A stretch of 64,000 bases of DNA. Source: Rhodococcus jostii RHA1. Lineage in GTDB: Bacteria > Actinomycetota > Actinomycetes > Mycobacteriales > Mycobacteriaceae. The notes beneath the pieces were generated by a model. That model was given only the letters and a program-made list of their open reading frames with translations, was not told where the DNA came from and searched no databases. The stretch lies in NCBI RefSeq assembly GCF_000014565.1, contig NC_008268.1:3906001-3970000 (forward strand). The letters are read 5' to 3'. Each line of letters opens with the position of its first letter. Positions within the stretch are counted from its first letter, which is position 1. Positions 9,772 to 19,520 of the stretch are shown one piece after another. The position numbers and the translations under genes were made by a program.

Positions 9772-10167
9772 ATGACCACCGAATCAACCCATGTCAGTGT
9801 GTTCATCGCTCGGACCGCCGCCGACGTGTACGCCTACGCGGGCGACCCCGCCAACCTCCCCGCCTGGGCGGCCGGCCTGAGCACCAACATCACCCGGGAC
9901 GGCGACCGCTGGCTCGCGGACTCCCCGATGGGACAGGTCGCCGTGACCTTCGCACCCGCCAACGACTACGGCGTCCTCGACCACGACGTCACCCTCCCGG
10001 GCGGCGACACCGTCTACAACCCCGTGCGCGTCATCCCCGACGGCGACCACAGCGAAGTCGTCTTCACCATCCGGCGACGCGACGGCGTCACCGCCGAAAA
10101 ATTCGCGCAGGACGCAGCAGCCGTCACCGCCGACCTGCAGAGGTTGAAGGGGCTGCTGGAGGCGTGA
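9772..10167 (+). CDS. SRPBCC-family (START-like) protein
   Basis: A 131-residue protein with the SRPBCC lipid/aromatic-binding fold: VFIARTAADVYAYAGDPANLPAW at the N-terminus and a C-terminal helix (AAAVTADLQRLKGLLE). The family includes polyketide cyclases and lipid carriers; the ligand is unknown here. The ATG at 9772 is preferred, with an in-frame ATG 12 bases upstream as alternative. It lies divergent from the VOC gene, separated by about 110 bp. Confidence 0.8.
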   Translation: MTTESTHVSVFIARTAADVYAYAGDPANLPAWAAGLSTNITRDGDRWLADSPMGQVAVTFAPANDYGVLDHDVTLPGGDTVYNPVRVIPDGDHSEVVFTIRRRDGVTAEKFAQDAAAVTADLQRLKGLLEA

Positions 10168-10270
10168 GGGGGCGCGGGCCTTCGCGTTTGCACACCGATT
10201 GGTCAAACGCGCTGCAATTGCGGGTGCAGCTGACTGAATCGTGGGCGGATGTAGGTAAGTGGTCGCGATT

Positions 10271-11038
10271 TCAGACCCGTTCCGGACGACCTTCGACCAC
10301 GGCCGACGCCGCCGCGGACACCCGGTCGTACGCCGCCCGGGTGTCCGGTCCCAGCCGGCTGTGATCGATGACGATCCCCATGCCCAGATGTTCGTCGTAG
10401 GGGATGGTCTCGACGCCCCACACCTGTCCGCCCAGGTACTCGCGGAGGAGGTCGACGTCCACCTGCCAGCCGGTGGCGTCCTGATTCGACACGGTGACGA
10501 CGGTGCGGGCGAGCCCGGGTTCACCGAGCGTGTTACCGATCGACTGCAACGCGGAGCGGAGGCGGTTGAACGCGTCCGCCCGGCACGGCACGACGAGGAC
10601 GATGGGCGACGGAGTAGCCAGGAGCGGCGCGAGGTACGCGGCACGCAACCGATGGCCGAGGTCGTGGACGGCACTCACTCCGCGAGCGCGCAGCGACTCT
10701 GTGAGAGTGTGGAATTCACCGTCCGACGCGGTCCGATTCCCGATGCGGCTCAGGATGCGGGTCCCGGCACTCGTGCGGGAGCAGTACCCGTCGAACACGT
10801 CGTCCGCGACGGGGCCGGCCGCCACCAGTTGCTCGAGGCCGCTCACGGAGAGCACGGCATCGGCGCCGCGTTCGGCGACGTCGCCGCCCGCGGGTGTCGC
10901 GTCGACGGCCACGACCGCGCCGCCGCGAGCTGCCGCGGTGTTGGCGAGCCCCAGCGTCGTCGTGGTTGCGCCGGCTCCGCCGCACGCCCCGAGGACGAGG
11001 GTGGACACCGGAAGTGCGTGCAGCAGTTGGTCGGTCAC
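10271..11038 (-). CDS. ParA/MinD-like protein with degenerate P-loop
   Basis: A 255-residue cytoplasmic protein with the SIMIBI/ParA fold. The P-loop region reads LGACGGAGATTTTLGLA, and the usual deviant Walker A KGGxGKT has lost both lysines (C and A instead). The Walker A' region keeps VAVDATPAGGD. The sequence resembles the MinD-like Ssd/CpaE group but is shorter. Loss of both lysines suggests weak or absent ATP hydrolysis, which is inference. The start is GTG, overlapping the upstream gene stop by 4 bases (GTGA), so it is coupled to the membrane-protein gene. Confidence 0.75.
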   Translation of the reverse strand: MTDQLLHALPVSTLVLGACGGAGATTTTLGLANTAAARGGAVVAVDATPAGGDVAERGADAVLSVSGLEQLVAAGPVADDVFDGYCSRTSAGTRILSRIGNRTASDGEFHTLTESLRARGVSAVHDLGHRLRAAYLAPLLATPSPIVLVVPCRADAFNRLRSALQSIGNTLGEPGLARTVVTVSNQDATGWQVDVDLLREYLGGQVWGVETIPYDEHLGMGIVIDHSRLGPDTRAAYDRVSAAASAVVEGRPERV

Positions 11039-11700
11039 TTCGCGTCTCCAATGGATGTGATGTACGTGCGACCGTCGCGGTCGGCGGTGGTCACGACCTG
11101 CTCGTACTTCTTCGTCGACCCGTCAGGACGCAGTTCCGACAGCGTCACCGCGTAGCGGCCGGGTTCGGTTTCGGTGATGGCGAGGCAGTGCTCGGTGCCC
11201 GCGGGCACCGACTCGATGCCGCCCTGGATGGACTCGGCGGACCCCAGCGGCGCGTCGGGGGCGACCACCTCGCGGGCTTTCGTGCCACTGCGTGCGATGT
11301 AGTACGCGTGGTCGAAGGCCAGGATCGCGGCGACGCCGTCGGACGTCCCGCCGGGACCGTTGCCGACAGCCGTCGAGCCGTCGCGGGATTCGACGCACCA
11401 GCCGGAATCTGTAGCGGCGACGGGAGTTCCGCTCGCATCATCGGACGTCGAGGCGAACACGGCGGCCACACCGGCGAGGACGGCGAGCACCGCGGCGGCG
11501 CCCGCGACCACGAGCCTCTGATTACCGCGAACAGGTGGTGCGGGATCGGGCTCGTCGCCCGCGGTCAGCCACGTCGGAGCCGGGGGTTGCTGCTCGGGTT
11601 CCGCGGCGGGAGCCGTCGGCCTCGGTGCCGGGGCCGACGCGAACGGCGGGAACCAGTGCGAGAAGCGGTCGAGGGGTGCCCTGTTCGGCGGTTCTGTCAC
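11035..11700 (-). CDS. Single-pass membrane protein with extracytoplasmic domain, function unknown
   Basis: A 221-residue protein. A Pro/Ala-rich cytoplasmic segment (residues 1-60) precedes one membrane helix (about 65-83, VVAGAAAVLAVLAGVAAVF) and an extracytoplasmic domain (about 95-221) with two cysteines that could pair (GWCVESRDG and EHCLAITE). I recall related domains only as unnamed actinobacterial families. I chose the GTG at 11700 because GGAGGA stands 6 bases before it; GTG at 11715 is in frame but lacks such a site. It is followed directly by the ParA-like gene. Confidence 0.7.
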   Translation of the reverse strand: MTEPPNRAPLDRFSHWFPPFASAPAPRPTAPAAEPEQQPPAPTWLTAGDEPDPAPPVRGNQRLVVAGAAAVLAVLAGVAAVFASTSDDASGTPVAATDSGWCVESRDGSTAVGNGPGGTSDGVAAILAFDHAYYIARSGTKAREVVAPDAPLGSAESIQGGIESVPAGTEHCLAITETEPGRYAVTLSELRPDGSTKKYEQVVTTADRDGRTYITSIGDAK

Positions 11701-11722
11701 AGTTGAATCCTCCACACCTCAT

Positions 11723-11765
11723 TCCCTCGCGCGGAGCCGACCCCGGGCGGGCTCCGCGCGAGGGA
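11723..11765 (-). terminator. 16-bp perfect hairpin between the secreted-protein and membrane-protein genes
   Basis: TCCCTCGCGCGGAGCC (11723-11738) pairs perfectly with GGCTCCGCGCGAGGGA (11750-11765) around an 11-base loop. It begins 6 bases after the stop of the secreted-protein gene. There is no U tract, so it could be a terminator, an attenuator or an mRNA-processing element that lowers expression of the two genes behind it. Confidence 0.7.
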
Positions 11766-11771
11766 TTCGGA

Positions 11772-12659
11772 TCACACGTGCAGCGTCGCCTGGCTGCGCA
11801 CGTTCACACCGCCGATCGTGGTGGTGGCCGGACCGCTGTCGGTCGACTGCAGCTGCGGCAGTTGCGGTGCGGGCAGGGACGCGATCGTCCGAACCAGCTC
11901 CCCGAACGCCGGGTACCGGTGGGCCGCATCCGTGATCGCGGCGGCGACGGGTGTGACGTCGACGGGCGCAGACCAATTGGTGGGGTGCTCGGCGTGGGAA
12001 TCGGCCGAGAACGCGGAGACGGTGGCCGCCGTCGGCGAGGACGGGTCGACGGCGATGCCCGCGGTGCCGGTGGCGTTGCCGACGCGCCAGCCGATGGTGC
12101 CGACGTAGCCCTCGGGGTTGCCGTACTGGCGTCCGTTGACGGCCACGGGCACCGCGCCGACCAGTGTGTCGACGGCGGCGTTCACCTCGACGACCGGCTT
12201 CGGCACCGGAAGTATGGGGGCGACGGGTGCCTGGTGTGCCTTCGGCATGTCGTCGGGGTCGATCCACACGGTCGCCGGCCGGGCGGCCGGTGCCTCGTCG
12301 ACGGCTCCCTCGGCGGCGGGCGCTGCCAGGTCGGGAGCAGCAGGCACGACCGTCTCGACACCCGGCACCGCCAGCGGAGCCTGCGGGGGAGCGGGCGGTG
12401 CCGCGGCCGGAGCGGCCGGGTCGGTGACGCCCGGCTGCGACGTGGTGGGCGGTGTCGTCGGGACCGTCACGCCGGGCTGCGACGTGGTGGGCGTGGCCGA
12501 GGGGTCGGTGACGCCCGGCTGCGACGTGGTGGGCGTGGCCGAGGGGTCGGTGACGCCCGGCTGCGACGTGGACGGCGGGGTGGTCGGAGCGGCGTGTGCC
12601 GTCGCGGCGCCGAGCAGTGCTGCGGCGGACACCGAAACAGCGGCTGCCAGAGCGTGCAT
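11772..12659 (-). CDS. Secreted protein with Pro/Thr-rich 14-residue repeats
   Basis: A 295-residue protein with a clear signal peptide (LAAAVSVSAAALLGAATAHA, cleavage after AHA). Four 14-residue repeats of the TPTTSQPGVTDPSA type follow, then an Ala/Pro-rich linker and a C-terminal globular part (about residues 115-295; GTIGWRVGNATGTAGIAV). No enzyme motif is recognised. The repeats resemble a flexible cell-wall-spanning stalk, which is inference. The start could be the ATG at 12659 or an in-frame GTG at 12680; neither has a convincing Shine-Dalgarno site. It heads a three-gene minus-strand group with the membrane and ParA-like proteins. Confidence 0.75.
   Translation of the reverse strand: MHALAAAVSVSAAALLGAATAHAAPTTPPSTSQPGVTDPSATPTTSQPGVTDPSATPTTSQPGVTVPTTPPTTSQPGVTDPAAPAAAPPAPPQAPLAVPGVETVVPAAPDLAAPAAEGAVDEAPAARPATVWIDPDDMPKAHQAPVAPILPVPKPVVEVNAAVDTLVGAVPVAVNGRQYGNPEGYVGTIGWRVGNATGTAGIAVDPSSPTAATVSAFSADSHAEHPTNWSAPVDVTPVAAAITDAAHRYPAFGELVRTIASLPAPQLPQLQSTDSGPATTTIGGVNVRSQATLHV
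12426..12593 (-). repeat. Four tandem 42-bp units encoding a 14-residue repeat
   Basis: Units start at 12426, 12468, 12510 and 12552 (plus-strand phase). The units at 12510 and 12552 are nearly identical in DNA, which points to recent expansion; the unit at 12468 has diverged most. The repeat is in frame within the secreted-protein gene. Confidence 0.85.
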
Positions 12660-12959
12660 GCGGATTCTCAAGTCTTTCACTCCCGAAGTCGAATGGACAT
12701 GGTGATCGAACGGACTGGTGCTGACGAAGCAAACGCAAGAGTGGTGCAGTTCAGAGGCACCGAAAGAGGGAAGCGAACACAGCAGAATGCCTCCACCGAC
12801 CAGGTGGATGTGTTGTTTCCCCGATGAGATACGTCCGTGCTGCCGGCACACTGCCGCAGCCGTCGTCCACCGCCCCCATGACCGCCCCCGGTTCTTTCTC
12901 GTCCCCCTACGGCGGCAAAGTACCAGACGGGCAAGCGTTCCCGCGCCCCCGCATTCCGG
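12660..12959. other. 300-bp intergenic region, no gene seen
   Basis: This stretch lies between the start of the secreted-protein gene and the end of the FAD monooxygenase gene, both on the minus strand. ORFs crossing it lack coding character. It presumably holds the promoter of the three-gene group, but I cannot point to a convincing -35/-10 pair or terminator hairpin. Confidence 0.5.
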
Positions 12960-13988
12960 TCAGGCCAGGCCCGCGGCCAGCTTCACCGACAGATCGCGCA
13001 GCGGACGGAGACGGCCGGTCATCGCGACGGAGGACATGGCGCGCGATCCACGCACCAGCCGCCGCGTCGCGGGCCGCCGCGTACGGTCGTACCGGCGCAG
13101 CGCGGTGTGAATGTCGGTGTCGGCGGTGAGGAATCGGCCGAGCGCGACCGCGTCGACGAGGGCCTCGCAGGCGCCCCGGCCGAGGTTCGGCGCCATCGCG
13201 TGGGCCGCGTCGCCGAGCAGGGCCGCGTTGCCCGCCACGTACGACGGCAGCGCGGGCGACTCGTACAGGTCGTGGTGGAGCATCGCGTCGGGAGTGGCGG
13301 CATCCAGTACTGCCCGGACGTCTGCGTGCCAGTTCCCGAACCGTGACCGGAGGTAGTCGAGGCCGCCGGGGTGGCCTGCGTCGGTGCGGACGCACGCGAA
13401 CCAGTTGACGAGATCGCCGTCGCGCGGGGTGATGCCGAAAAGTGCGTCCGTGTCCCAGGTTTCGCTGACGGTGTCGCGATGGCCGGGCACCCACCCGCGC
13501 CAGGCGGTCGCGCCTACGTACCGTGGCTCGAACTTCTCGCCGAACAGTTGTCGGCGGGTCGGGCTGCGCAGACCGTCCGCACCGATCACGACGTCGTGGT
13601 CCGTCAGCGCGTCGAGGGCGGGTGCCGGTGTGCCGAACGAGATCATGCCGTCGGGCAGGGCCTCGGCCAGTGTGGCCAGCAGGGCGGGCCGAGACAGCAG
13701 GTAGGCGGTGCGGTTGCGGTTGTCGATGGTGCCGATCACGGATCCGTCGGGGCGCAGGAGCGAACCGCGGTGCTGGGGTGATCCCAGCGTGCGAACCCGA
13801 TCACCTGCGCCGATCGCGTCCAGCGCGTCGAGGGCCTGCGGCCACATGCCGAGTGCGGTGCCCGACGTGGGCAGGGTGTCGGCACGCTCGTAGACATCGA
13901 CGTGCCAGCCGGCGCGGGACAGGTAGCGGGCGACGGCGAGTCCGCCGATGCCGCCGCCGAGGACTGCTGCGGAGTGCGTCACGACCAC
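12960..13988 (-). CDS. FAD-dependent monooxygenase (group A hydroxylase type)
   Basis: A 342-residue flavoprotein monooxygenase. It has the FAD-binding GxGxxG (VLGGGIGGLAVARYL, about residues 9-23), the DG motif (VVIGADGLRSPTRR) and the GD motif (LLGDAAHAMAPNLGRG). Such enzymes hydroxylate aromatic or related small molecules using NAD(P)H; the substrate is unknown. It is transcribed away from a TetR gene 48 bp upstream, with a paired palindrome between them, so it is probably the regulator's target. Confidence 0.9.
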   Translation of the reverse strand: MVVTHSAAVLGGGIGGLAVARYLSRAGWHVDVYERADTLPTSGTALGMWPQALDALDAIGAGDRVRTLGSPQHRGSLLRPDGSVIGTIDNRNRTAYLLSRPALLATLAEALPDGMISFGTPAPALDALTDHDVVIGADGLRSPTRRQLFGEKFEPRYVGATAWRGWVPGHRDTVSETWDTDALFGITPRDGDLVNWFACVRTDAGHPGGLDYLRSRFGNWHADVRAVLDAATPDAMLHHDLYESPALPSYVAGNAALLGDAAHAMAPNLGRGACEALVDAVALGRFLTADTDIHTALRRYDRTRRPATRRLVRGSRAMSSVAMTGRLRPLRDLSVKLAAGLA

Positions 13989-13994
13989 CAGGCT

Positions 13995-14028
13995 ACTACG
14001 GATGTAGTGAATTTACTACCATTGTAGT
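13995..14028. promoter_or_regulatory. Two ACTAC-N4-GTAGT palindromes 20 bp apart (probable TetR operator)
   Basis: ACTAC-GGAT-GTAGT (13995-14008) and ACTAC-CATT-GTAGT (14015-14028) repeat with identical arms and a spacing of exactly 20 bp, about two helical turns. They lie in the 48-bp gap between the divergent monooxygenase and TetR genes. That is the expected layout for a TetR repressor binding as two dimers and controlling both genes. Confidence 0.8.
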
Positions 14029-14036
14029 GTCGGGGT

Positions 14037-14585
14037 ATGGCAGACAAACGGGAGCAGGTGCTCGACGCCGCCATCGAGCTGCTCGGCACGAAAGGCGTCC
14101 GGGCTCTCACCCATCGGGGTGTCGACGAGCTGGTCGGAATGCCGCAGGGGTCGACGTCCAACTACTTCCGTAGCCGGGGCGCGCTGCTCGAGGGGATCGT
14201 CACACGGCTCGTCGAACGTGACCGGGAGGACTGGCAGAAGTTCGCGCACCTCCGGCCCGACAGCAGAGACGCACTGGTCGAGGCGCTGGTTGCCTTCGTG
14301 AGTTTCTCCACTGGTCCGGACCGCGTGCGCACGAGTGCCCGCTACGCGCTCTTCGTCGAGGCGTCCGTGACACCGGGCTTGGACGCGAAGATCGGGTCGG
14401 CGCGCCGAGTGCTCGTAGAATGGGGCGCGGACATGCTGGAACTCGTGGGATCGAGGAACCCGGCTTCCGACGCAGTGGTGATCACCGACTACCTGGACGG
14501 TGTAATCCTTCATCAACTCACCGTCCCGGATCTCGATTTCGATCCGACTGCGGGAATTACAGCGGTGCTCGGCGCGCTCACTTAA
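14037..14585 (+). CDS. TetR-family transcriptional regulator
   Basis: A 182-residue regulator. The N-terminal HTH (residues 4-50) shows the TetR pattern: QVLDAAIELLGTKGVRALTHRGV, then GMPQGSTSNYFRSRGALLEGI. The C-terminal domain would bind the ligand. It is divergent from the FAD monooxygenase and shares the paired palindrome upstream, so it probably represses that gene and itself in response to the enzyme's substrate. Confidence 0.9.
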   Translation: MADKREQVLDAAIELLGTKGVRALTHRGVDELVGMPQGSTSNYFRSRGALLEGIVTRLVERDREDWQKFAHLRPDSRDALVEALVAFVSFSTGPDRVRTSARYALFVEASVTPGLDAKIGSARRVLVEWGADMLELVGSRNPASDAVVITDYLDGVILHQLTVPDLDFDPTAGITAVLGALT

Positions 14586-14891
14586 CATGTACTCAGTGCA
14601 GTCGGACGAGGTCCGCCCTCGACAATGCCCAGTTCAGAGGGTGAATAGGCCAACCTAAGTTGTGTTTCGTCGGGGGTTCTGAATTATCGTTTTCGTTACA
14701 CGTTGGACCCACGAAAGTCCGACCCGACCGAAAAGCCACGTCGCCCGGTGCGAGGACCACACCCAGCGTGCTGCAAAAGGGCGATAGCCGATCGGTGGTG
14801 CCGATCACGTCGTGACGGCACCTGCTTTGCAAGTTGATGGCCATCAGCGCTGCTGGTCGTCGGTGCATCTTTTGGCATACGAAGGCTAGGT
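14586..14891. other. 306-bp region upstream of gltB
   Basis: No coding region is seen. It should carry the gltBD promoter and leader. The stretch around 14640-14700 is AT-richer than its surroundings, and a weak ribosome-binding site (AAGG..AGG) precedes the gltB ATG. I found no clear terminator or riboswitch fold, and no match to a GlnR-type box that I would defend. Confidence 0.45.
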
Positions 14892-17800
14892 ATGAAGCAA
14901 CTTCCAGGCCCCCAGGGGCTGTATCACCCGTCGAACGAGCACGATTCCTGTGGTGTCGCGTTCGTCGTGGACATGAAGGGCCGCCGCAGCAGGGACATCG
15001 TCGAGAAGGCGATCACCGCGCTGGTGAACCTCGAGCACCGTGGTGCCGCGGGCTCCGAACCCAACACGGGTGACGGCGCCGGCATCCTCCTCCAGGTCCC
15101 GGACAAGTTCTTCCGCGCCGTGGTCGACTTTCCGCTGCCCGCGGAAGGCACGTACGCCACCGGCATCGCGTTCCTGCCGCAGAGCAAGGCCGACGCGCAG
15201 CGCGCAGCCGACGCCGTCGAGAAGATCGTCGAGAGCGAGGGCCTGAAGGTCCTCGGCTGGCGTGAGGTCGCCACCGACGACTCGTCGCTCGGCGCACTGG
15301 CCCGCGACGCCATGCCGACGTTCCGGCAGATCTTCATCGGCAGCGAGAACGACGCCCTCACCGGACTCGACCTCGAGCGTCGCGCCTACGTGGTCCGTAA
15401 GCGCACCGAGCACGAGCTGGGCAGCGAAGGCGCCGGCAAGGACGGCCCCGGTCGCGAGACCGTGTACTTCCCCAGCCTGTCGAGCCAGACGTTCGTCTAC
15501 AAGGGCATGCTGACCACCCCGCAGCTCAAGGGTTTCTACCTGGACCTGCAGGACGAGCGGCTCGAGTCGGCCCTCGGCCTCGTGCACTCGCGCTTCTCCA
15601 CCAACACGTTCCCGTCGTGGCCGCTGGCCCACCCGTTCCGGCGCGTGGCCCACAACGGTGAGATCAACACCGTCACCGGCAACGAGAACTGGATGCGTGC
15701 CCGTGAGGCGCTCATCGACAGCGACATCTTCGGCGGGTCAGGAGAGGTTGGGCCCGGCAAGGATCGGCGCAGCCAGCTGGAGAAGATCTTCCCGGTCTGC
15801 ACGAACGGCGCCAGCGACACCGCGCGGTTCGACGAGGTGCTCGAGATGCTGCACCTCGGTGGCCGCAGCCTGCCGCACGCCGTGCTGATGATGATCCCGG
15901 AAGCCTGGGAACGGCACGAGAGCATGGACCCCGCACGGCGGGCGTTCTACCAGTACCACTCGTCGCTCATGGAGCCGTGGGACGGACCGGCGTCGGTGTG
16001 CTTCACCGACGGCACCGTCATCGGCGCCGTCCTGGACCGCAACGGCCTGCGTCCCTCGCGCCTCTGGGTGACCGACGACGGCCTCGTCGTCATGGCCTCC
16101 GAGGTCGGCGTCCTGCCGATCGACCCCGCCACCGTCGTGAAGAAGATCCGGCTGCAGCCCGGCCGCATGTTCCTCGTCGACACGGCCGAGGGCCGCATCA
16201 TCAGCGACGACGAGATCAAGTCGGAACTGGCCGCCGAGCACCCCTACCAGGAGTGGCTCGACCAGGGTCTGACCCACATGGACGACCTGCCGGACCGCCC
16301 GTACACCTACATGTCGCACGAACGCGTCGTGCTGCGTCAGCTGATGTTCGGGTACACCAACGAAGAGGTCAACCTCCTCGTCAAGCCGATGGCGCTCTCC
16401 GGCGCCGAGGCGCTCGGCTCCATGGGTACCGACACCCCGATCGCCGTGCTGTCCTCGCGGTCGCGGATGCTGTTCGACTACTTCTCGCAGCTGTTCGCGC
16501 AGGTCACGAACCCGCCGCTCGACGCCATCCGCGAGGAGGTCGTCACCAGCCTCGGCGGCACCATCGGTCCCGAGCACGACCTGCTGCACCCCACCGCGGA
16601 GTCCTGCCGGCAGATCTTCCTGCCGCAGCCGATCCTGCACAACGACGACCTGTCGAAGCTCATTCACGTCAACGACGACGGCGAATTCCCGAACTTCCGC
16701 AGCGTCATCGTCCGCGGTCTGTACCCGGTCGCGGAGGGCGGCGCGGGCCTGCGCAAGGCCCTCGACGACGTCCGCTACCAGGTGTCGGAGGCCATTGCCG
16801 GCGGTGCGCGCCTCGTCGTCCTGTCCGACCGTGAGTCGAACGAGACGTACGCGCCCATCCCGTCGCTGCTGCTGACGTCGGCCGTGCACCACCACCTGGT
16901 GCGTGAGAAGACCCGCACCAAGGTCGGCCTCATCGTCGAGGCCGGCGACGCCCGCGAGGTGCACCACATGGCGCTCCTCATCGGCTTCGGTGCGGCAGCG
17001 GTCAACCCGTACATGGCGTTCGAGACCGTCGACGAGGCCGTGCAGAACAACGAACTGCAGGGCGTCAGCCTCGACAAGGCCATCCAGAACTACATCAAGG
17101 CCGCGGGCAAGGGTGTGCTCAAGGTGATGTCCAAGATGGGCATCTCCACCCTGGCGTCCTACACCGGCGCTCAGCTGTTCCAGGTCATCGGCCTGTCGCA
17201 GGAACTGGTCGACGAGTACTTCACCGGCTTGCAGTCCAGCCTCGGCGGCATCGGTCTCGACCAGATCGCCGCCGATGTCGCGGTGCGCCACTCCAACGCG
17301 TACCTGGACCGTCCCGAGGAGCGCGCGCACCGCGAGCTCGAGGTGGGCGGCGAGTACCAGTGGCGTCGCGAGGGCGAGTACCACCTGTTCAACCCGGACA
17401 CGGTGTTCAAGCTGCAGCACTCCACGCGCACCGGGCAGTACGAGGTGTTCAAGGAGTACACGAAGCTGGTCGACGACCAGTCGGAGCGCCTCGCAGCGTT
17501 GCGCGGCCTCTTCGAGTTCAAGAAGGGCGTGCGCGAGCCCGTCCCGCTGGACGAGGTCGAGCCCGCCACCGAGATCGTCAAGCGCTTCTCGACGGGTGCG
17601 ATGAGCTACGGCTCCATCTCCGCCGAGGCGCACGAGACCCTCGCCATCGCCATGAACCGCCTCGGCGGCCGGTCCAACTCCGGTGAGGGCGGCGAGAGCC
17701 CGGCCCGCTTCACCCCGGACGAGAACGGCGACTGGCGGCGGTCCGCGATCAAGCAGGTCGCGTCGGGACGCTTCGGTGTCACGTCGCACTACCTGACCAA

Positions 17801-19520
17801 CTGCACCGACATCCAGATCAAGATGGCGCAGGGAGCGAAGCCCGGTGAGGGCGGCCAGCTGCCGGCGCACAAGGTGTACCCGTGGGTGGCCGAGGTCCGG
17901 CACTCCACGCCCGGCGTCGGGCTGATCTCGCCGCCGCCGCACCACGACATCTACTCGATCGAGGATCTCGCGCAGCTGATCCACGACCTGAAGAACGCCA
18001 ACCCGCAGGCGCGGATCCACGTGAAGCTGGTGTCCGAGGTCGGTGTCGGCACCGTCGCCGCCGGTGTGTCGAAGGCACACGCGGACGTCGTGCTGATCTC
18101 CGGTCACGACGGTGGCACCGGTGCCACCCCGCTGACGTCGATGAAGCACGCGGGCGCCCCGTGGGAGCTCGGCCTCGCCGAGACCCAGCAGACGCTGCTG
18201 CTCAACGGTCTGCGCGACCGCATCGTCGTGCAGGTCGACGGCCAGCTCAAGACGGGCCGCGACGTCATGGTCGCCGCGCTGCTCGGCGGCGAGGAGTTCG
18301 GTTTCGCGACCGCTCCGCTGGTGGTGTCGGGCTGCATCATGATGCGGGTCTGTCACCTCGACACCTGCCCCGTGGGTGTCGCCACGCAGAACCCGGTTCT
18401 GCGCAAGCGGTTCAGCGGCAAGCCGGAGTTCGTGGAGAACTTCTTCCTCTTCATCGCCGAAGAGGTGCGAGAGCTCCTCGCCGAGCTCGGCTTCCGCACC
18501 CTCGACGAGGCCGTCGGACAGGTCGACGTCCTCGACACCACGAAGGCGCTCGAGCACTGGAAGGGCAGCAAGGCCGGCAACCTCGACCTGTCGCCGATCC
18601 TGCACGAGACCGAGTCGGCGTTCATGGACCAGGACCTGTACTGCACAGGCACCCAGGACCACGGCCTCGACAAGGCACTCGACCAGCAGCTGATCGTCCA
18701 GAGCCGCAACGCTCTCGACAAGGGCCAGAAGGTCACGTTCGAGTCGCCGATCACCAACGTCAACCGCACGGTCGGCACCATGCTCGGCCATGAGGTGACG
18801 AAGGCGTACGGCGGCGAGGGCCTGCCGGACAACACGATCGACATCACGTTCACCGGTTCGGCCGGTAACAGCTTCGGTGCGTTCGTCCCCAAGGGCATGA
18901 CTCTGCGCCTGCACGGCGATGCCAACGACTTCGTCGGCAAGGGCCTGTCCGGTGGACGCCTCGTGGTGCGTCCGCCGCTGGAGACCGCCCCCGGCTTCAT
19001 CGCCGAGGACAACATCATCGGCGGCAACGTGATCCTGTTCGGTGCCACGAGCGGTGAGGCTCTGCTCCGCGGTGTCGTCGGCGAGCGATTCGCGGTCCGC
19101 AACTCCGGCGCCACCGCGGTGGTGGAGGGAGTCGGCGACCACGGTTGCGAGTACATGACCGGCGGAAAGGTCGTCATCCTCGGTGCGACGGGACGTAACT
19201 TCGGCGCCGGCATGTCCGGTGGTGTCGCGTACGTCTACAACCCGGACAAGGTGTTCGAGGACAACCTCAACACGGAACTGGTGGATCTCGAGGACCTGAC
19301 GGGTGACGACTTCACCTGGCTGAAGTCCGCCATCGAGCGTCACCGCGACGAGACGGGCTCGGAGGTTGCCGCGCGCATCCTGTCCGACTGGTCGCAGCAG
19401 GTCAACCATTTCGCGAAGGTGATGCCCCGCGATTACAAGAAGGTGCTCTTGGCCATCGAGGCCGCGAAGAAGGATGGAAAGAACGTGGACGAGGCAGTGA
19501 TGGAGGCAGCTCGTGGGTGA
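14892..19520 (+). CDS. gltB: Glutamate synthase large (alpha) subunit
   Basis: Makes two glutamates from glutamine and 2-oxoglutarate with electrons from GltD; the main route of ammonium assimilation together with glutamine synthetase. The 1542-residue length is normal. The order is a type-2 glutamine amidotransferase domain whose catalytic Cys lies in HDSCGVAF after a short propeptide, a central domain, the FMN domain ([22 protein letters not shown]), the 3Fe-4S cysteines in [15 protein letters not shown], and the C-terminal GXGXG domain. It overlaps gltD by 8 bp. Confidence 0.98.
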   Translation: MKQLPGPQGLYHPSNEHDSCGVAFVVDMKGRRSRDIVEKAITALVNLEHRGAAGSEPNTGDGAGILLQVPDKFFRAVVDFPLPAEGTYATGIAFLPQSKADAQRAADAVEKIVESEGLKVLGWREVATDDSSLGALARDAMPTFRQIFIGSENDALTGLDLERRAYVVRKRTEHELGSEGAGKDGPGRETVYFPSLSSQTFVYKGMLTTPQLKGFYLDLQDERLESALGLVHSRFSTNTFPSWPLAHPFRRVAHNGEINTVTGNENWMRAREALIDSDIFGGSGEVGPGKDRRSQLEKIFPVCTNGASDTARFDEVLEMLHLGGRSLPHAVLMMIPEAWERHESMDPARRAFYQYHSSLMEPWDGPASVCFTDGTVIGAVLDRNGLRPSRLWVTDDGLVVMASEVGVLPIDPATVVKKIRLQPGRMFLVDTAEGRIISDDEIKSELAAEHPYQEWLDQGLTHMDDLPDRPYTYMSHERVVLRQLMFGYTNEEVNLLVKPMALSGAEALGSMGTDTPIAVLSSRSRMLFDYFSQLFAQVTNPPLDAIREEVVTSLGGTIGPEHDLLHPTAESCRQIFLPQPILHNDDLSKLIHVNDDGEFPNFRSVIVRGLYPVAEGGAGLRKALDDVRYQVSEAIAGGARLVVLSDRESNETYAPIPSLLLTSAVHHHLVREKTRTKVGLIVEAGDAREVHHMALLIGFGAAAVNPYMAFETVDEAVQNNELQGVSLDKAIQNYIKAAGKGVLKVMSKMGISTLASYTGAQLFQVIGLSQELVDEYFTGLQSSLGGIGLDQIAADVAVRHSNAYLDRPEERAHRELEVGGEYQWRREGEYHLFNPDTVFKLQHSTRTGQYEVFKEYTKLVDDQSERLAALRGLFEFKKGVREPVPLDEVEPATEIVKRFSTGAMSYGSISAEAHETLAIAMNRLGGRSNSGEGGESPARFTPDENGDWRRSAIKQVASGRFGVTSHYLTNCTDIQIKMAQGAKPGEGGQLPAHKVYPWVAEVRHSTPGVGLISPPPHHDIYSIEDLAQLIHDLKNANPQARIHVKLVSEVGVGTVAAGVSKAHADVVLISGHDGGTGATPLTSMKHAGAPWELGLAETQQTLLLNGLRDRIVVQVDGQLKTGRDVMVAALLGGEEFGFATAPLVVSGCIMMRVCHLDTCPVGVATQNPVLRKRFSGKPEFVENFFLFIAEEVRELLAELGFRTLDEAVGQVDVLDTTKALEHWKGSKAGNLDLSPILHETESAFMDQDLYCTGTQDHGLDKALDQQLIVQSRNALDKGQKVTFESPITNVNRTVGTMLGHEVTKAYGGEGLPDNTIDITFTGSAGNSFGAFVPKGMTLRLHGDANDFVGKGLSGGRLVVRPPLETAPGFIAEDNIIGGNVILFGATSGEALLRGVVGERFAVRNSGATAVVEGVGDHGCEYMTGGKVVILGATGRNFGAGMSGGVAYVYNPDKVFEDNLNTELVDLEDLTGDDFTWLKSAIERHRDETGSEVAARILSDWSQQVNHFAKVMPRDYKKVLLAIEAAKKDGKNVDEAVMEAARG

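Noticed and set aside
14640..14720. A possible GlnR or promoter box upstream of gltB
   Set aside because: A GTTAC element is present but the second half-site and spacing do not fit well enough to claim.
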